DNA of 64,000 nt from Paralithodes platypus (taxonomy: Eukaryota > Arthropoda > Malacostraca > Decapoda > Lithodidae), in contig CM064495.1 of the NCBI GenBank assembly GCA_032716605.1, positions 20,150,942-20,214,941 of the forward strand, given 5' to 3'. This document shows, in pieces, positions 44,823 to 55,529 of this stretch. The notes under the pieces are model-generated. The model was not told the DNA's origin, did not search any database, and worked only from the letters and a program-made list of their open reading frames with translations. The stretch's first letter is position 1; every line of letters starts with the position of its first letter. The position numbers and the translations under genes are program-made.

Positions 44823-45897
44823 CAGTGGTTCTCAACTCGTTTCAGGCGACGGATCACCAGCCCAATACAAAAAATGTTGTGGACCATTTAATTTTTGAGT
44901 AATGATAATTAAAGCATAGACAACTAACATTTGACTGCATGTGTTGACAGATTTGGGTAAGTACCAATCATACTGGCCCAAATATATTCCAATGGTAGAC
45001 CACTGGTACACATCTTGAGCAGCCAAATCATTTTTTAGACCCAATAATTTCTCCTGAAGATCCTCTGGAACACTATGAACATCTGTTGCGAATGGATTCC
45101 TGATGAAAGATAACCCATCCCTTTTCATGTCCACCTCCGGAAAGTATCGCTGAAATTCATCCTGCAGCTTTCGTAAATGCTCGACAATTTGCATCTGAAT
45201 GGCTTTCTTTTCCCCGAGCATGGCATTCACACATGAAAATTGAACCAAATTGTTACCTTCGACTGACTCGTTCGATCCAAACTTCTAATTTCTCAAGAAA
45301 AGCCTTGATGATGCCTTGGTAAGAGAACAGATTTGCACCTTTCCCTTGCAGCTGAAGATTCATATTCCAATAATATCAACAAGGTATGCAAGTCTAATTC
45401 TGATTGTGTTAGCATATTTTAAAATCCTCTTTCCACTGAGACTGGAGAAATAAACCAATTCTTCTCTCAGTTCAAAAACATCTGTTGACTACGTTCCCTG
45501 CTGTCAACCACCGTACAGAAGTGTAGAACAGCAATACATCAAAGTCGGAACCCATGGCTTGGCATCATTTTCTGAACAGCCTGGTGTTCACTGCTGACGA
45601 TTTGATGTAATTAACCACATTCACTAGTCCTGTGAAAATGGTGTTCAGGTGATCAGGCAGTGTTTTTTATGCCAATGCCTCTCTACAGCTACAACCTGAA
45701 GATTGCCAATATATTTCTTAAATAGGAATAATACAATAAAATGAATGGTCAATTACTTATTTTGATAAAACAAATTTGTACTGCATTAAAACAAAAAAAA
45801 TATATATATGTACCAATCTCCAGTTAATTACTAAATATAGTGAACGTCCTGTGGACCACCCAAAACGTCACCATGGACCACCAGTTGAGAACCACTG
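44823..45897. mobile_element. hAT transposon, 1,075 bp, with exact 8-bp target duplication
   Basis: The terminal inverted repeats CAGTGGTTCTCAACT and AGTTGAGAACCACTG are the hAT signature. CTCTAGAT occurs directly on both sides (44815-44822 and 45898-45905), the 8-bp duplication expected for hAT. It carries a decayed transposase on the minus strand. The clean borders and duplication suggest a fairly recent insertion of an internally deleted copy. Confidence 0.93.
44832..45280 (-). pseudogene. hAT transposase remnant (ZBED5/SCAND3-like)
   Basis: 138 codons including KLQDEFQRYFPEVDMKRDGLS, FIRNPFATDVHSVPEDLQEK and LLGLKNDLAAQDVYQ. This matches the region before the C-terminal dimerisation domain of ZBED5-like hAT transposases. 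N-terminal parts are only partly legible up to about 45700. No BED finger and no complete catalytic core. Confidence 0.75.
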
Positions 45898-45905
45898 CTC
45901 TAGAT

Positions 45906-46440
45906 GGAATAATAATTTAATTTATGATTTAACTATCGAAGACTAATTGTGAACAATCTCTCACACGATACACACAAAATAAATTCAATCGTAAATGAGT
46001 TAAAATCACACGGAATGAGGAAATCAGATTTACAGTAAATATAGTGAATAAATGATAGCGGAATGATAGCTATAGATAAGTTGGTTTGAATGAATTAACA
46101 AACACGGAAAAAATATAATTTGATACAGAACAAAGTAGTATTAAAATAGAATTGCCGAAATGATGGCTAGGGAAGAAGTTTGAATGAATTAACGAACGAC
46201 TGAAAATAAGATAAAAAAGACGCAGCACGTAGTATCGACTTTACTATAACTTGAATAGAAGTTAAACGATATAGATACAGAACAAAGTAGTAACTTATCA
46301 ATAGCCAAAATAATAGGCTGATGAATACAGGATGTATAATCTGAATTCCTAAGTTGGTGGTGAAAGAATTACATAAACCGGGTAACGTATATGATTAGAT
46401 TATTCACAAGAACTAATATAAATTAGAAATCTTGAACATA
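45906..46440. repeat. AT-rich stretch with an imperfect direct repeat
   Basis: TTTGAATGAATTAACnAACnnnnGAAAA and GATACAGAACAAAGTAGTA occur twice (about 46085-46142 and 46178-46292). Otherwise nothing was recognised. Confidence 0.45.
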
Positions 46441-46449
46441 TATTAATTC

Positions 46450-47130
46450 TAACTCAACGAAACGTTTTTTTACTTTCAGCAGTGGCGACTTTATACTCTA
46501 AGTAATCTCTACAACAACTGGACGTAGCACGGTCCTGAGTTTAGGATTTTTAATATTTAAGAAGGAAAATAGCTCTCGTTACACACTTCACTTCGACTTG
46601 GACACACAATGAATGATAACACCAGAATAAAATCTGAGAGCATTTACTAAGTATCACGTATTTTATCGACTACGTAACGTAGGTAAAAGTAGGTTAATAA
46701 ATGCTTGAACATAAAATAGAAAGATCACAGACCGTACTTATATAAAATAACTGCATGGATAAAAGTTCAATTAATATCACACGTGTACTAAATTGACAAG
46801 GGAGTCCTAGACTCCCTACTCTAAGAAAAAGTTAAATTGAACACTCGCATATTTTATAATTATTACCTTCACAATAATTCCCAAAACTTATTAACACAGA
46901 GACACTTAGGGTATGGGTGTAGAGGAGAAGCAATATCCATGAGAGAGAATCTGGACGACGTAGGACTCGTAGTTTTTCCTCTGGCTGGACATCAAAGGGA
47001 GCTGCCTCTCTCACATACACTAGAGTAGGGTACTCCTGGTTCCTCCAACACACTCTCGGTCGCCACCCTCGTTGGACTTGACTATAGGGAGAATGGCTTG
47101 CCCTATTGAGAAGTCTCGCCGACATGGTTA
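46450..47130 (-). mobile_element. Unclassified repeat related to 16560-18889
   Basis: On the minus strand GAGAGTGTGTTGGAGGAACC, CCCTACTCTAGTGTATGTGAG and later GAATTATTGTGAAGGT, GTGTTCAATTTAAC match in order the plus-strand element at 17206-17830. A 97-codon frame (47125-46832) covers the first part but has no known domain. Confidence 0.4.
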
Positions 47131-47630
47131 TCTACCCACTAAAAAGCTGAGCTAGTGGAAGGAATTACCTCGTGTTTGCATACTTTCCATCGATTTCAGT
47201 CAGGCTATATATGGATGATAATTTGAACTCAATTTGACCTATCTCAGAATAGTAGGGACATGGGGATTTCAATCTTTTAATCATTGTGAAGGCAATTATT
47301 GTTCTAAAAATACACTTACCCTAATAATATATGGACATCATTATTCTCCATATCTTAAGATTACACTCTTAGTATAGAAAGCTGCAGGATTAATGTTTTT
47401 CTTATTTTCATCCTTCCTTGCTTTTTCAATGTTGCAGGCCATGCTTTCGTTCTTCCTAATTTCTTTTCTATTATTTAAACACTCGATGTAAGGTACTGTA
47501 GAGGTGATTCTCTTGGTCCCATTTGTGTAGCTATGCCCTGGATCCACACACAACAGGTCGACCAGCCAGCCCTAGCCGCGCGGGGGTCGGAGTTTGCGTG
47601 ACGTCACTGGCGCCTTAAGTCTGCCCGGAC
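47131..47630. other. Unassigned stretch ending in a GC-rich CRE-bearing segment
   Basis: AT-rich to about 47540, then GC-rich with CCGCGCGGGGG and TGACGTCA at 47599-47606. No gene seen. Confidence 0.35.
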
Positions 47631-47654
47631 GCATATTTCCGAAGTTGAGACTAG

Positions 47655-47709
47655 TATATATCATAGGGGAAATTAGGACCAATCAGAGGCCGCAGTGCAA
47701 GTGACGTCA
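47655..47709 (-). promoter_or_regulatory. Outward-facing promoter-like block, left arm
   Basis: Read on the minus strand: CRE TGACGTCA (47702-47709), then ATTGG (CCAAT box, 47679-47683), then TATATA (47655-47661), spaced about 20-25 bp each. The direction points out of the element to the left. Confidence 0.45.
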
Positions 47710-48605
47710 CCCACAAGGGGAGGAGCCAGTCTGTCTGTCTCTCTCTCTCTCTCTCTGGGTGAGGAGCCTGCCTGCCTCTCGTTTGTTTAACTCTCTCTCT
47801 GGTAAATAGAAGAAGTAAGTCACCTAGTATAACAAGTTATCAATATTTATTCGCATAGTTTCTGTCTAGATTAAATAAGCATCCAGAGTACAATATGTTA
47901 TTCCCATTTATTATGGTTTTACTTGAAAAGCAATGAGTAAACAATGAAAATTTTGCGATTCTGGCATCTTTCGTCCCAAGATTTGAGGAGGAGGGTGTTA
48001 CCAGTTCTCCTTAGACAGTTAAATTGTTTCAAATAGTTCCTGTTTTATTTATCATTATCATTTAAATTTACATTCATGCACAACGTAAATAAACTATAAA
48101 TGGTCACTTTTCACTCTCTCTCTCCGCATATGTAATGATCTCATTCCATAATATTATGTATGTAGGCCTACAGATGTATGTCTGTATGTATGGATGTATG
48201 TATGTATGTATACACTCAGGCACATACCCCATAGCTGGGGGTGGCTAAATCGAGACATAGACTAAGGGAATAAGTAAAGATCAATGATAGGAGAGAAAGT
48301 GATAGATTGATATGAAGGGAATAACAAAATTCACAATTATATCTCATCGTACATCTGGAATCACATTCCAACCTTACAGGTGAGTGTAACCTTTATGCCA
48401 AATGTCTCACTTCATATCGTATGGTTTCTTTACGTTCAGCGCCTTTCACGATAAAAATCGTTAATATTAGAGAACAAGCTGATTGAACTCATTGTTTTTT
48501 TGCTTAAAATCATTATTTGTTGTGTTCCCAGTGTCTTGATCAGGATTATTTGTAACATTGTGCTTTATTTAAAAATGACACATTATATTGGCTTAAAGTA
48601 CGGAG

Positions 48606-48627
48606 GGCGGTACAATATTGTACCGCC
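48606..48627. other. Perfect 22-bp palindrome
   Basis: The half-site is GGCGGTACAAT. It lies in AT-rich DNA inside the inverted-arm element. Function unknown. Confidence 0.6.
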
Positions 48628-48767
48628 GTGGATATAATGGGGTTAAGAGGTGTTCAAGTAGCCCCAACCACTACTGTACTTATATAAATATTCATTAACA
48701 TTGTCACATCATAACATATCGACTACAATAAAAGTAATATTTAGCAAAATATAGAAATAGCTGTCAT

Positions 48768-48850
48768 ACATAAGAATAAAAGAAAATGGGAGTCTACAAA
48801 AAGTCGATTGGCTCACACAAGGCAGATCCCCTTCACACCCAACCCTAATT
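48768..48850 (-). mobile_element. CR1-B 3'-end fragment
   Basis: CATAAGAATAAAAGAAAATGG, GTCGATTGGC and CAAGGCAGATCCCC are the complement of the family B 3' end. Only about 80 bp remain, a typical 5'-truncated insertion. Confidence 0.8.
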
Positions 48851-49444
48851 ATAAGGCCTAAGTAGCCTATAGGCCTAGGCCCAACTCACTAACACTATCG
48901 TATAATTATATAGGCTACTAATTAGCCTTTGGCTCTACCTTATGCACTTAAACCATTAACTATTTCATAACATTTGATGCTTAATATATTTTGTACTATC
49001 TGATAATGTTAATGTGTTAATGACATTTAAAATAAAGTAATGTATAGGCTATGTATATACTGTATATATAACCCTTTAGATATATGAGTGACTTAAGTTC
49101 CTTCTTGAAATTATCAGCACAGGTTAACTGCTTAAGTGTTACAGGAATCAATATAGTTCGCCAGTGAAATAATATTGTGCCTTCTAAAATTGTCAAGGAA
49201 TGTCTGTCCATGGCTGTGCAATACGCGTAATACGGTAGGCTACTCTTATTTACTCATAACCATAACATAGCACAATCATAATGTATCCTTAATGTAGTTA
49301 ATATTTGAAATAACTTGTTATACTAGGTGACTTACTTCTTCTATTTACCAGAGAGAGAGAGAAACCAAAGAGAGGCAGGCAGGCTCCTCACCCAGAGAGA
49401 GAGAGAGAGAGAGTGACAGACAGACTGGCTCCTCCCCTTGTGGG

Positions 49445-49499
49445 TGACGTCACTGCCACTGCGGCCTCTGATTGGTCCTAATTTCCCCTATGATATATA
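49445..49499 (+). promoter_or_regulatory. Outward-facing promoter-like block, right arm
   Basis: TGACGTCA (49445-49452), ATTGG (49471-49475) and TATATA (49494-49499) in that order on the plus strand, the mirror image of the left arm. Transcription would leave the element to the right. Confidence 0.45.
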
Positions 49500-49622
49500 C
49501 TAGTCTCGACTTCGGAAATATGCTGCCCGGACCTGACCATTGTACCCTATACCTCCTCAGTACTACTGTAGAGGTGGCCTTGGTACCACACACTTTCCAA
49601 GTGGAGTGCAGTGTTTCTTTAA

Positions 49623-50094
49623 CCCTTAATTAGCGGCGAGCAACATAAGTCGAGTTAAATAAAGCTGGACTATGTGGCGGCGCTCGACATAGGTCGAGTG
49701 GCAATTTCAGCACGTAATGTTGCTGAGAGAGAGAGACAAGTGGTGGCAGGAGAGTAGCGAACGTATGACTGCTCCAGACCACCGCGGCGAACATACTGAC
49801 ACGAATCCCAGCTCCCTCCTCCCTCTCTCACTCGCTATATAAGGAATTGTATCGGGAAAGTGGCTAATTACATGCTTTTTGCACTCGCGTTGCACGGTTA
49901 TTGCAAGAAAACTAGCCATCATAAAAGGATCGTTATGGTGTCATTGAAGAAAGCTATGTTTATGCCCTTTCAGGGATAGATACTTGTTTTACGTTTGGTA
50001 TTATTTAGGCATGAAAATGATCACGTAAACAGCCTATTTTGGCTAAAAACACGCTGGGGTACATAAATAAACCGCATAGGCCGCTCTTAAGGTG
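49623..50094. mobile_element. TTAA-flanked MITE, family P, copy 1 (piggyBac-like)
   Basis: A 472-bp unit between TTAA at 49619-49622 and 50095-50098. The ends are CCCTTAATTAGCGGC and CACCTTAAGAGCGGC (inverted). It is almost identical to 63448-63926. The matching 71-codon frames in both copies reflect copy identity and have no known domain. Confidence 0.8.
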
Positions 50095-50099
50095 TTAAA

Positions 50100-53000
50100 G
50101 AAGGCAATGCATATATTATAGGTAGTAGGGGTAGGCAGCCCCGCCCAGGGAAGTACTACCGCCAAGGTTTCGGGAGACTCAGGGAATAGCCTGAATTCCA
50201 TTTTCTCTCCCAGGCCTTGGTAGCTGGATACATATCTTTCTGCCTCACACATCAGGGGTATCAGGAAAACCCTCTTTATATAACATACACATCCAACTTC
50301 ACGACATTGCCCTACATTGCTATCCTCTATCCATAAAACACTACTCTTCCCACTACATATCATACATGTAACACCATACACCTTACCCAATAAACATGGC
50401 AGTACAATTGTTAAGAGCAAACCTGGTGGTCCCTCGGATATCCACCCCCGGCAAGGGTTGGGTCATTGACACAGGGCCCTCCCGGTCGTCATCATGCGAC
50501 TGTGTCAAGAGCATTGCAACGTCCCAAAAGCTGCTTGTCGGTGCAGCTTTTTCTTTAGCAATATAAGGGGACTTCACTCTAACATCAATTCTGTACACCA
50601 ATTTCTTCAAGCAGAATCCCCTACTCTCCTTTTTTTGACAGAGACTCAAGTAACATCCACATCTGACACGTCTAGATTTAATTTTCCAGGTTATCAACGG
50701 CTCCAAAATTTCAGACCTAAAGGAGGTGTATGTTGCTTCGCAAAATCTGAAATTGCCCTGGAGGAGGTTACTAGTTTCAATTGTCCCTATTTTGATTATT
50801 CTATATACAAATTAATTTCTGCTGGTATTTAAATACATATGTTGCATCTACCGTTCCCCAAATACTCCTCCAGAGCAAAGTCTTTTTTGATTCTCTGTCC
50901 TCACAACTCAGTGTCCTCAACTTAAATGCTTCTTCTGAAATCACTGTGTTGGGTGATTTTAATGTCCATAATGTTGAATGGCTCACTCATTCAGCCAGGA
51001 CTGATGATGCTGGTCTTGAATGTGAGCTATTTGCAGACTCATTTAATCTCACTCAACTAGTCAACCAACCCTCCCGTGTACCAGATAATCCTAATCATAA
51101 TTCCCACCTACTGGACTTATTTTTAACAACCAATTCAGAAAATTATGATGTTACAGTGAGGTCCCTGCTTGGATCTTCTGATCACTGTCTGATACAGGCC
51201 ACCTGTCTATCACCTACCACACCTTCCCACTCTGAACCTGTTTTGGTGACTAAATGGCATTATGATAGGGGCAGACTGGGAGGGTCTTCAAGGTTTCTTT
51301 ATTGATATTCCCTGGACCTCTTTCTTTTCTAATGATGCACACTCCACCTTGAGCCACATACAAGATTTTGTAAAAATTGGAATGGAAACTTTTATTCCTC
51401 ATCAAAAGTACAGTAAAAGATCTAATTCACCTAAATGGTTTGACCATAATTGTGCTAGAGTAACTGAACAAAAAGCAATAGCCTACAATGGATACACAAG
51501 ATCAAAAACACATGAAGCCTTTAATTACTTTAGAAACATCAGAAATCATGCCAAAACTGTATTAAACCTAACTAAATCAAACTTTCTCCACAAGCAGGCA
51601 AATAAACTTCTAAATAATCCAAATGATAACAAAATATTTTGGTCTACTCTTAACTCATTTAAATCCAACTTCACTACTGCTTCATCCATTCCACCATTAA
51701 AATCTCCGACTGGCAATCTTGTAAGTGACCCACGAGGTAAAGCTAACCTTCTTGCGGATATTTTCTCCACCAACTCAACCTTAGATGAAATAAATCAAGA
51801 TGTCCCTGTACTTAATTTTAATTCGCCTGAAATTCCCTCACTTAAGATCCACACCAGACATGTCAAAACTATTTTGCAGAATCTCTCGGTAGATAAGGCT
51901 CCTGGTCCAGATGAAATTCCTCCAATAGTACTTAAGAATTGCTCCTTGGTGCTCGCTCCTGTATTGGCAAAAAATTTCCGTCTGTGTACTCATACCTCAT
52001 GCTTCCCAGTACCCTGGAAAGAAGCAAACATCCATCCAGTTCCTAAAAAAGGTGCCTCTTCAGATCCATCAAACTACAGACCAATAGCTATAACTTCCAC
52101 TCTTGGTAAAGTCTTTGAAATTATATTAAATAATCACATAATTAAGCATCTCGAGAATAATAAATTAATCAGTGATAGGCAATATGATGTTAGACGATGT
52201 CGATCAACTGCAGACATGCTTTGCCTTCTTACGCATAAAATCAACCAAGCTACAGACCAACATGGTGAAACACATACAATAGCACTGGATATATCAAAGG
52301 CATTTGATAGAGTCTGGCATCAATCCTTATTGTCGAAGATGTCACACTACGGCCTTGCATCATTAGTTCCACTAATTTCTTCTTATCTTCATAACAGAAA
52401 AATACGTGTAATGGTAGATGGCCTTTATTCTCAATTTCACTCAATAAATGCTGGTGTTCCCCAGGGATCAGTTTTGGCCCCAATTCTGTTCCTCATTCAT
52501 ATCAATGATCTCATATCTACCACTCATAATCCAATACATTCCTACGCAGATGACTCAACACTCCACAGTTCCTTCACATTTACCAATTCTTTCACCCAAC
52601 CCGATCTATAAATTCAAAAATAAACACTGCAATTTCTCTGAACCAGGACCTTTCTAGAATTAATGGATGGGGACAAAAGAATCTAGTTTCCTTTAATGCA
52701 CAGAAAACCAAGTACATTCAATTTTCTAACCGACAGAATCTCACTGACTCCCATATATTTTTTAATGATGTAAATATTCCCACTTCCCCTAGTATTGACA
52801 TTCTCGGTGTAACATTAACTACTAACTTGAGCTGGACACATTATGTTAGAAGCATTGCTAAGAATGCCTCTAAAAAACTGGGACTCCTGTACAGAGTTCG
52901 AGAATTCTTCACTGACGAGCAGTTGGCCGTGATATATAAAAGTCATGTGCGTTCTCAGATGGATTACTGTTCACCTCTGTGGGGTGGAAGTGGAGTGGTT

Positions 53001-53477
53001 GCATTGAGGCAGTTGGACAAAATTCAAAATAAAGCTATTAGATTAATCAATAACCCTGCAATCACACAGGACCTTCCTACATTATCCATACGAAGAAACG
53101 TTGCATCCCTTGCATTATTCTACAGATATCTTCACAGCAATTGTTCCGAGGAACTTGCTTCAATTGTGCCGCCTCTCCACATCTTTCCCCGTAGAACTAG
53201 GGCAGCTGAGAGCGCCCATGAATTTACACTTTCTCCTCCACAATGCAGAACTTCTGCTTATCAGAATTCATTTATCCCCAGAGCTACTACTCTTTGGAAT
53301 TCACTTCCCTCGAATTGCTTTCCACAAACTTACAATCTACAAAATATGTTTAAATCCAGTTGTTACAAACATTTTATGAATGGAGGATGCCTTTAGGCAC
53401 ATGGACCTTTTTGTTTTATCTGTGTTTTCCTTCCTCCGTTCATTGTCTCTTAAAAAAAAAAAAAAAAAAAAAAAAAA
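50100..53477 (+). mobile_element. Family C LINE, copy 1, near full length, poly(A)-tailed
   Basis: It has an endonuclease domain from about 50540, an RT domain, a C-terminal domain and a 26-base A tail (53452-53477). The 5' limit is uncertain; 50100-50493 may be leader. The downstream neighbour is the THAP exon, so the LINE inserted just in front of it. Confidence 0.85.
50494..53396 (+). pseudogene. Family C copy 1 ORF2 (endonuclease and reverse transcriptase), broken
   Basis: Endonuclease: FFSNIRGLHSNINSVHQFL, LFLTETQVT (50494-50832), LGDFNVHNVEWL, SHLLDLFLTTNSE, LLGSSDHCLI (50946-51305). The main frame 51262-52611 has [64 protein letters not shown] and SYADDSTLHS. A 1-bp deletion (GATCTATAA against GATCTTATAA in copy 2) ends it at 52611. 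Frame 52827-53396 carries the C-terminus (RSQMDYCSPLWGGSG, ATTLWNSLPSNCFPQTYN). Related in layout to family D. I place both in the Jockey/CR1 group without naming a clade. Confidence 0.88.
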
Positions 53478-53487
53478 TTCTCTAAAA

Positions 53488-53762
53488 ATGCCATTCGTGT
53501 TCATTGTATGGGTTCAACACCAGAGTTAAAACAGCAGGCTCAAATATAAAGTACTTCCGCTTTCCAAAAGATGAACACATAATAATGTCTGGATAAACTT
53601 GTGTCATCGTGCTGATGCAATCAATCCACAAAATGCTGATGTTGCTCAACCCACTTCACGAGGACGACTATGATGATATGAAGAGTCGCTTATTAGGGAT
53701 AGAGACTCCTCAAAATAACGACTTTTAAAGAAAGATGCTGTGTGCCCCTTCACTCTATAAAG
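53488..53762 (+). pseudogene. THAP-domain exon of a P-element-like transposase
   Basis: Across three frames one reads GSTPELKQQAQ, KYFRFPKDEH, a segment like NLCHRADAINPQNADV, CSTHF (the C-x2-H end of the zinc finger), EDDYDDMKSRLLGIETPQN and APSLYK. This order is that of a THAP C2CH DNA-binding domain as in P-element transposase and THAP9. The exon ends AAAG followed by GTAAGC (53763-53768), a good splice donor. Frameshifts break it. It directly follows the poly(A) tail of the family C LINE. Confidence 0.72.
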
Positions 53763-54155
53763 GTAAGCAAATGGTGTGTATTATCTGTAATCATTTCAAT
53801 GAAATGACAAAGATGTACTTGTCTCTGTATGCAGGCTATTCTCTGATTTGAAGCATAGGTTATCGGTATATCAAGCTCAACAAAACTGCAGTGATAATTA
53901 TTTTACCATGACCTATTAACATAATTGATCTTATCACAGCTCCACATCCAGTTTGAGTGACAATTATCATATAACGCCAACTTTAAAGTTGGCAGGCTAT
54001 ACAGTAGAACGACTTTAACAGGAACATGGTGTGTCTGGTTTTTTTAGCCAATAGTTGCAACTCACTACTAGTGATAGGTATATTCACTATAGTTGGAGTT
54101 ACTACAAATATATCTTTGGCAGCAGCGAAGTGTGTGTGTGTGTGTGTATGTACAG

Positions 54156-54507
54156 TCCCCTCATGAGAGATTGATGAAAGGTTGAGGCACATGGAATAGG
54201 TGGGGCGTTTTAGGATGGATTAGGTCATGGCTAATTGGTAGGAAGCAGAGAGTCAGCATAAATGGTGCCAAGTCAGAATGGGGAGCAGTCAAAAGTGGGT
54301 CCCCCAGGGATCTGTTGTTTATTATATACATAAATTACCTTGATTTAGGTATAACTAGTAGGATAAGTAAAATTTGCAGACAATACCAAAATGGGGAGAA
54401 AAATTGATTCAGGTAGAGATATAGAGTGTCTGCAAAGAGATCTAGTTACATTACACGAATGGTCAGTAAATTGGCAGATAAAGTTTATCATTGACAAATG
54501 CAAGGTA
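54156..54507 (+). pseudogene. CR1-B copy F, left part (RT fragment)
   Basis: It starts at TCCCCTCATGAGAGATTGATG (FDRVPHERLM region) and runs through [22 protein letters not shown] and WSVNWQ to DKCK at CAAGGTA. It is broken there by copy G; the continuation is 58729-59533. The deletion of several bases after CCCCCAGGGATCTG removes part of the [10 protein letters not shown] block. Confidence 0.85.
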
Positions 54508-54619
54508 GGCTCCTGACCTTTGACCAGTGAGGACGTACCCAGTGACTGCTCGTGACATACCTGTTTATCCCCTAGTGAGGTGAACATTCCTAGTGATGGC
54601 TGTGTGATGAGATTGTCAC

Positions 54620-55498
54620 CTCCCATGTTCTCCAGCTTTGTCTTGCTTTGCAAGAGAGGCTGGAGAATGTTGAGCTCGAGGTCCAATCTCTCAAGGATGA
54701 GAACTTAGCATTGAAGATGGCATTTGAGGAAAACAAAAATGCCACTGGTGTAGGAAACCCGGACTCTTCCTGGAAGGTGGCATCTTCAAGAGGAATGAAA
54801 TTAACCTTCCAGAAGCAGTATGTGACTGTTAAAAACAAGTATAGCGCCCTGGATGACGAGTGTGATGGCAGTGAAGGGGGAAAGGAGGAAGGAGATGACC
54901 CGTCTTACAGCGGGGCAGTGAGAGGGGAGGGGAGGAAATCTGCAGCTACTTCTGCTTGCTACTACTTCTGCTACAGGCCGGCAACAGAAAACAGCTAAGT
55001 CTATTTTAATTGTAGGGATTCAATGGTTTTAAATACCTTGGCAGGGCTACTAACACACATGTTGGTAAAGTTGTCTGTCTGCCTGGTGCCGGAGTCGAGA
55101 GGGTGGCAGAAAAGCTAGATGGTGACATGGAAGCGAGTGGAGAGGACCCCATCATCTTCCTCAACGCAGGGAGCAACGACATTTGGAAATGCAGGACTGA
55201 GGAGTTGCTCACCACGTACCAGGAAATGTTGGAGAGGATCAAGGAGAAGGGTGGAGTTCCTGTGGTACACAGTATCCTACCAAGAAGAGGGGTAAGGAAG
55301 GAATGGTCCTCCAGGGCTATTGGTGTAAATAGCCGGCTGGAGAAGTATTGCAAGGCAAATACTATTCCATTCCTGGATAACTGGACCCTCTTTTATGGTA
55401 AGGATGAACTGTATGCCCAGGATGGAGTACATCTCTCTCGACTAGGAGTTTCGACCTTAGCCAGCTCACTCGACAAGTTTGTTGCGGGGTTTTGTTAA
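54620..55498 (+). pseudogene. CR1-B copy G ORF1: coiled coil plus SGNH/GDSL esterase-like domain
   Basis: Frame 54648-54998 starts with a heptad-like stretch LQERLENVELEVQSLKDEN and charged linker. After frameshifts, KSILIVG is followed by a shifted GDSM (block I), then PGAGVERV, FLNAGSNDIW (the block with N and GSND) and, in frame 55103-55498, DGVHLSRLGVSTLA (block V with Asp and His). This is the esterase domain known from CR1-type ORF1 proteins. Two single-base losses near 55015-55035 break the first block. Confidence 0.75.
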
Positions 55499-55529
55499 TA
55501 AACCATAGGTGTGTAAGTAAAATAGAATC

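Larger units (their letters stand above)
47631..49523. mobile_element. Element with 210-bp inverted arms
   Basis: The arms 47631-47840 and 49310-49523 are inverse copies with small differences. They start GCATATTTCCGAAG and reach inward to AACAAGTTAT. The 1.5-kb interior is AT-rich and non-coding, and contains a CR1-B 3' fragment. No target duplication is evident at the arm ends, so the true borders may lie outside. Class unknown. Confidence 0.6.

Noticed and set aside
46832..47125. 97-codon minus-strand frame as a host exon
   Set aside because: Its DNA resembles the repeat at 17206-17290, where the frame is not kept, so it is better explained as part of a repeat.
50043..50420. 125-codon minus-strand frame with several cysteines
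   Set aside because: It overlaps the TTAA MITE end and the leader of a plus-strand LINE; no domain is recognised.
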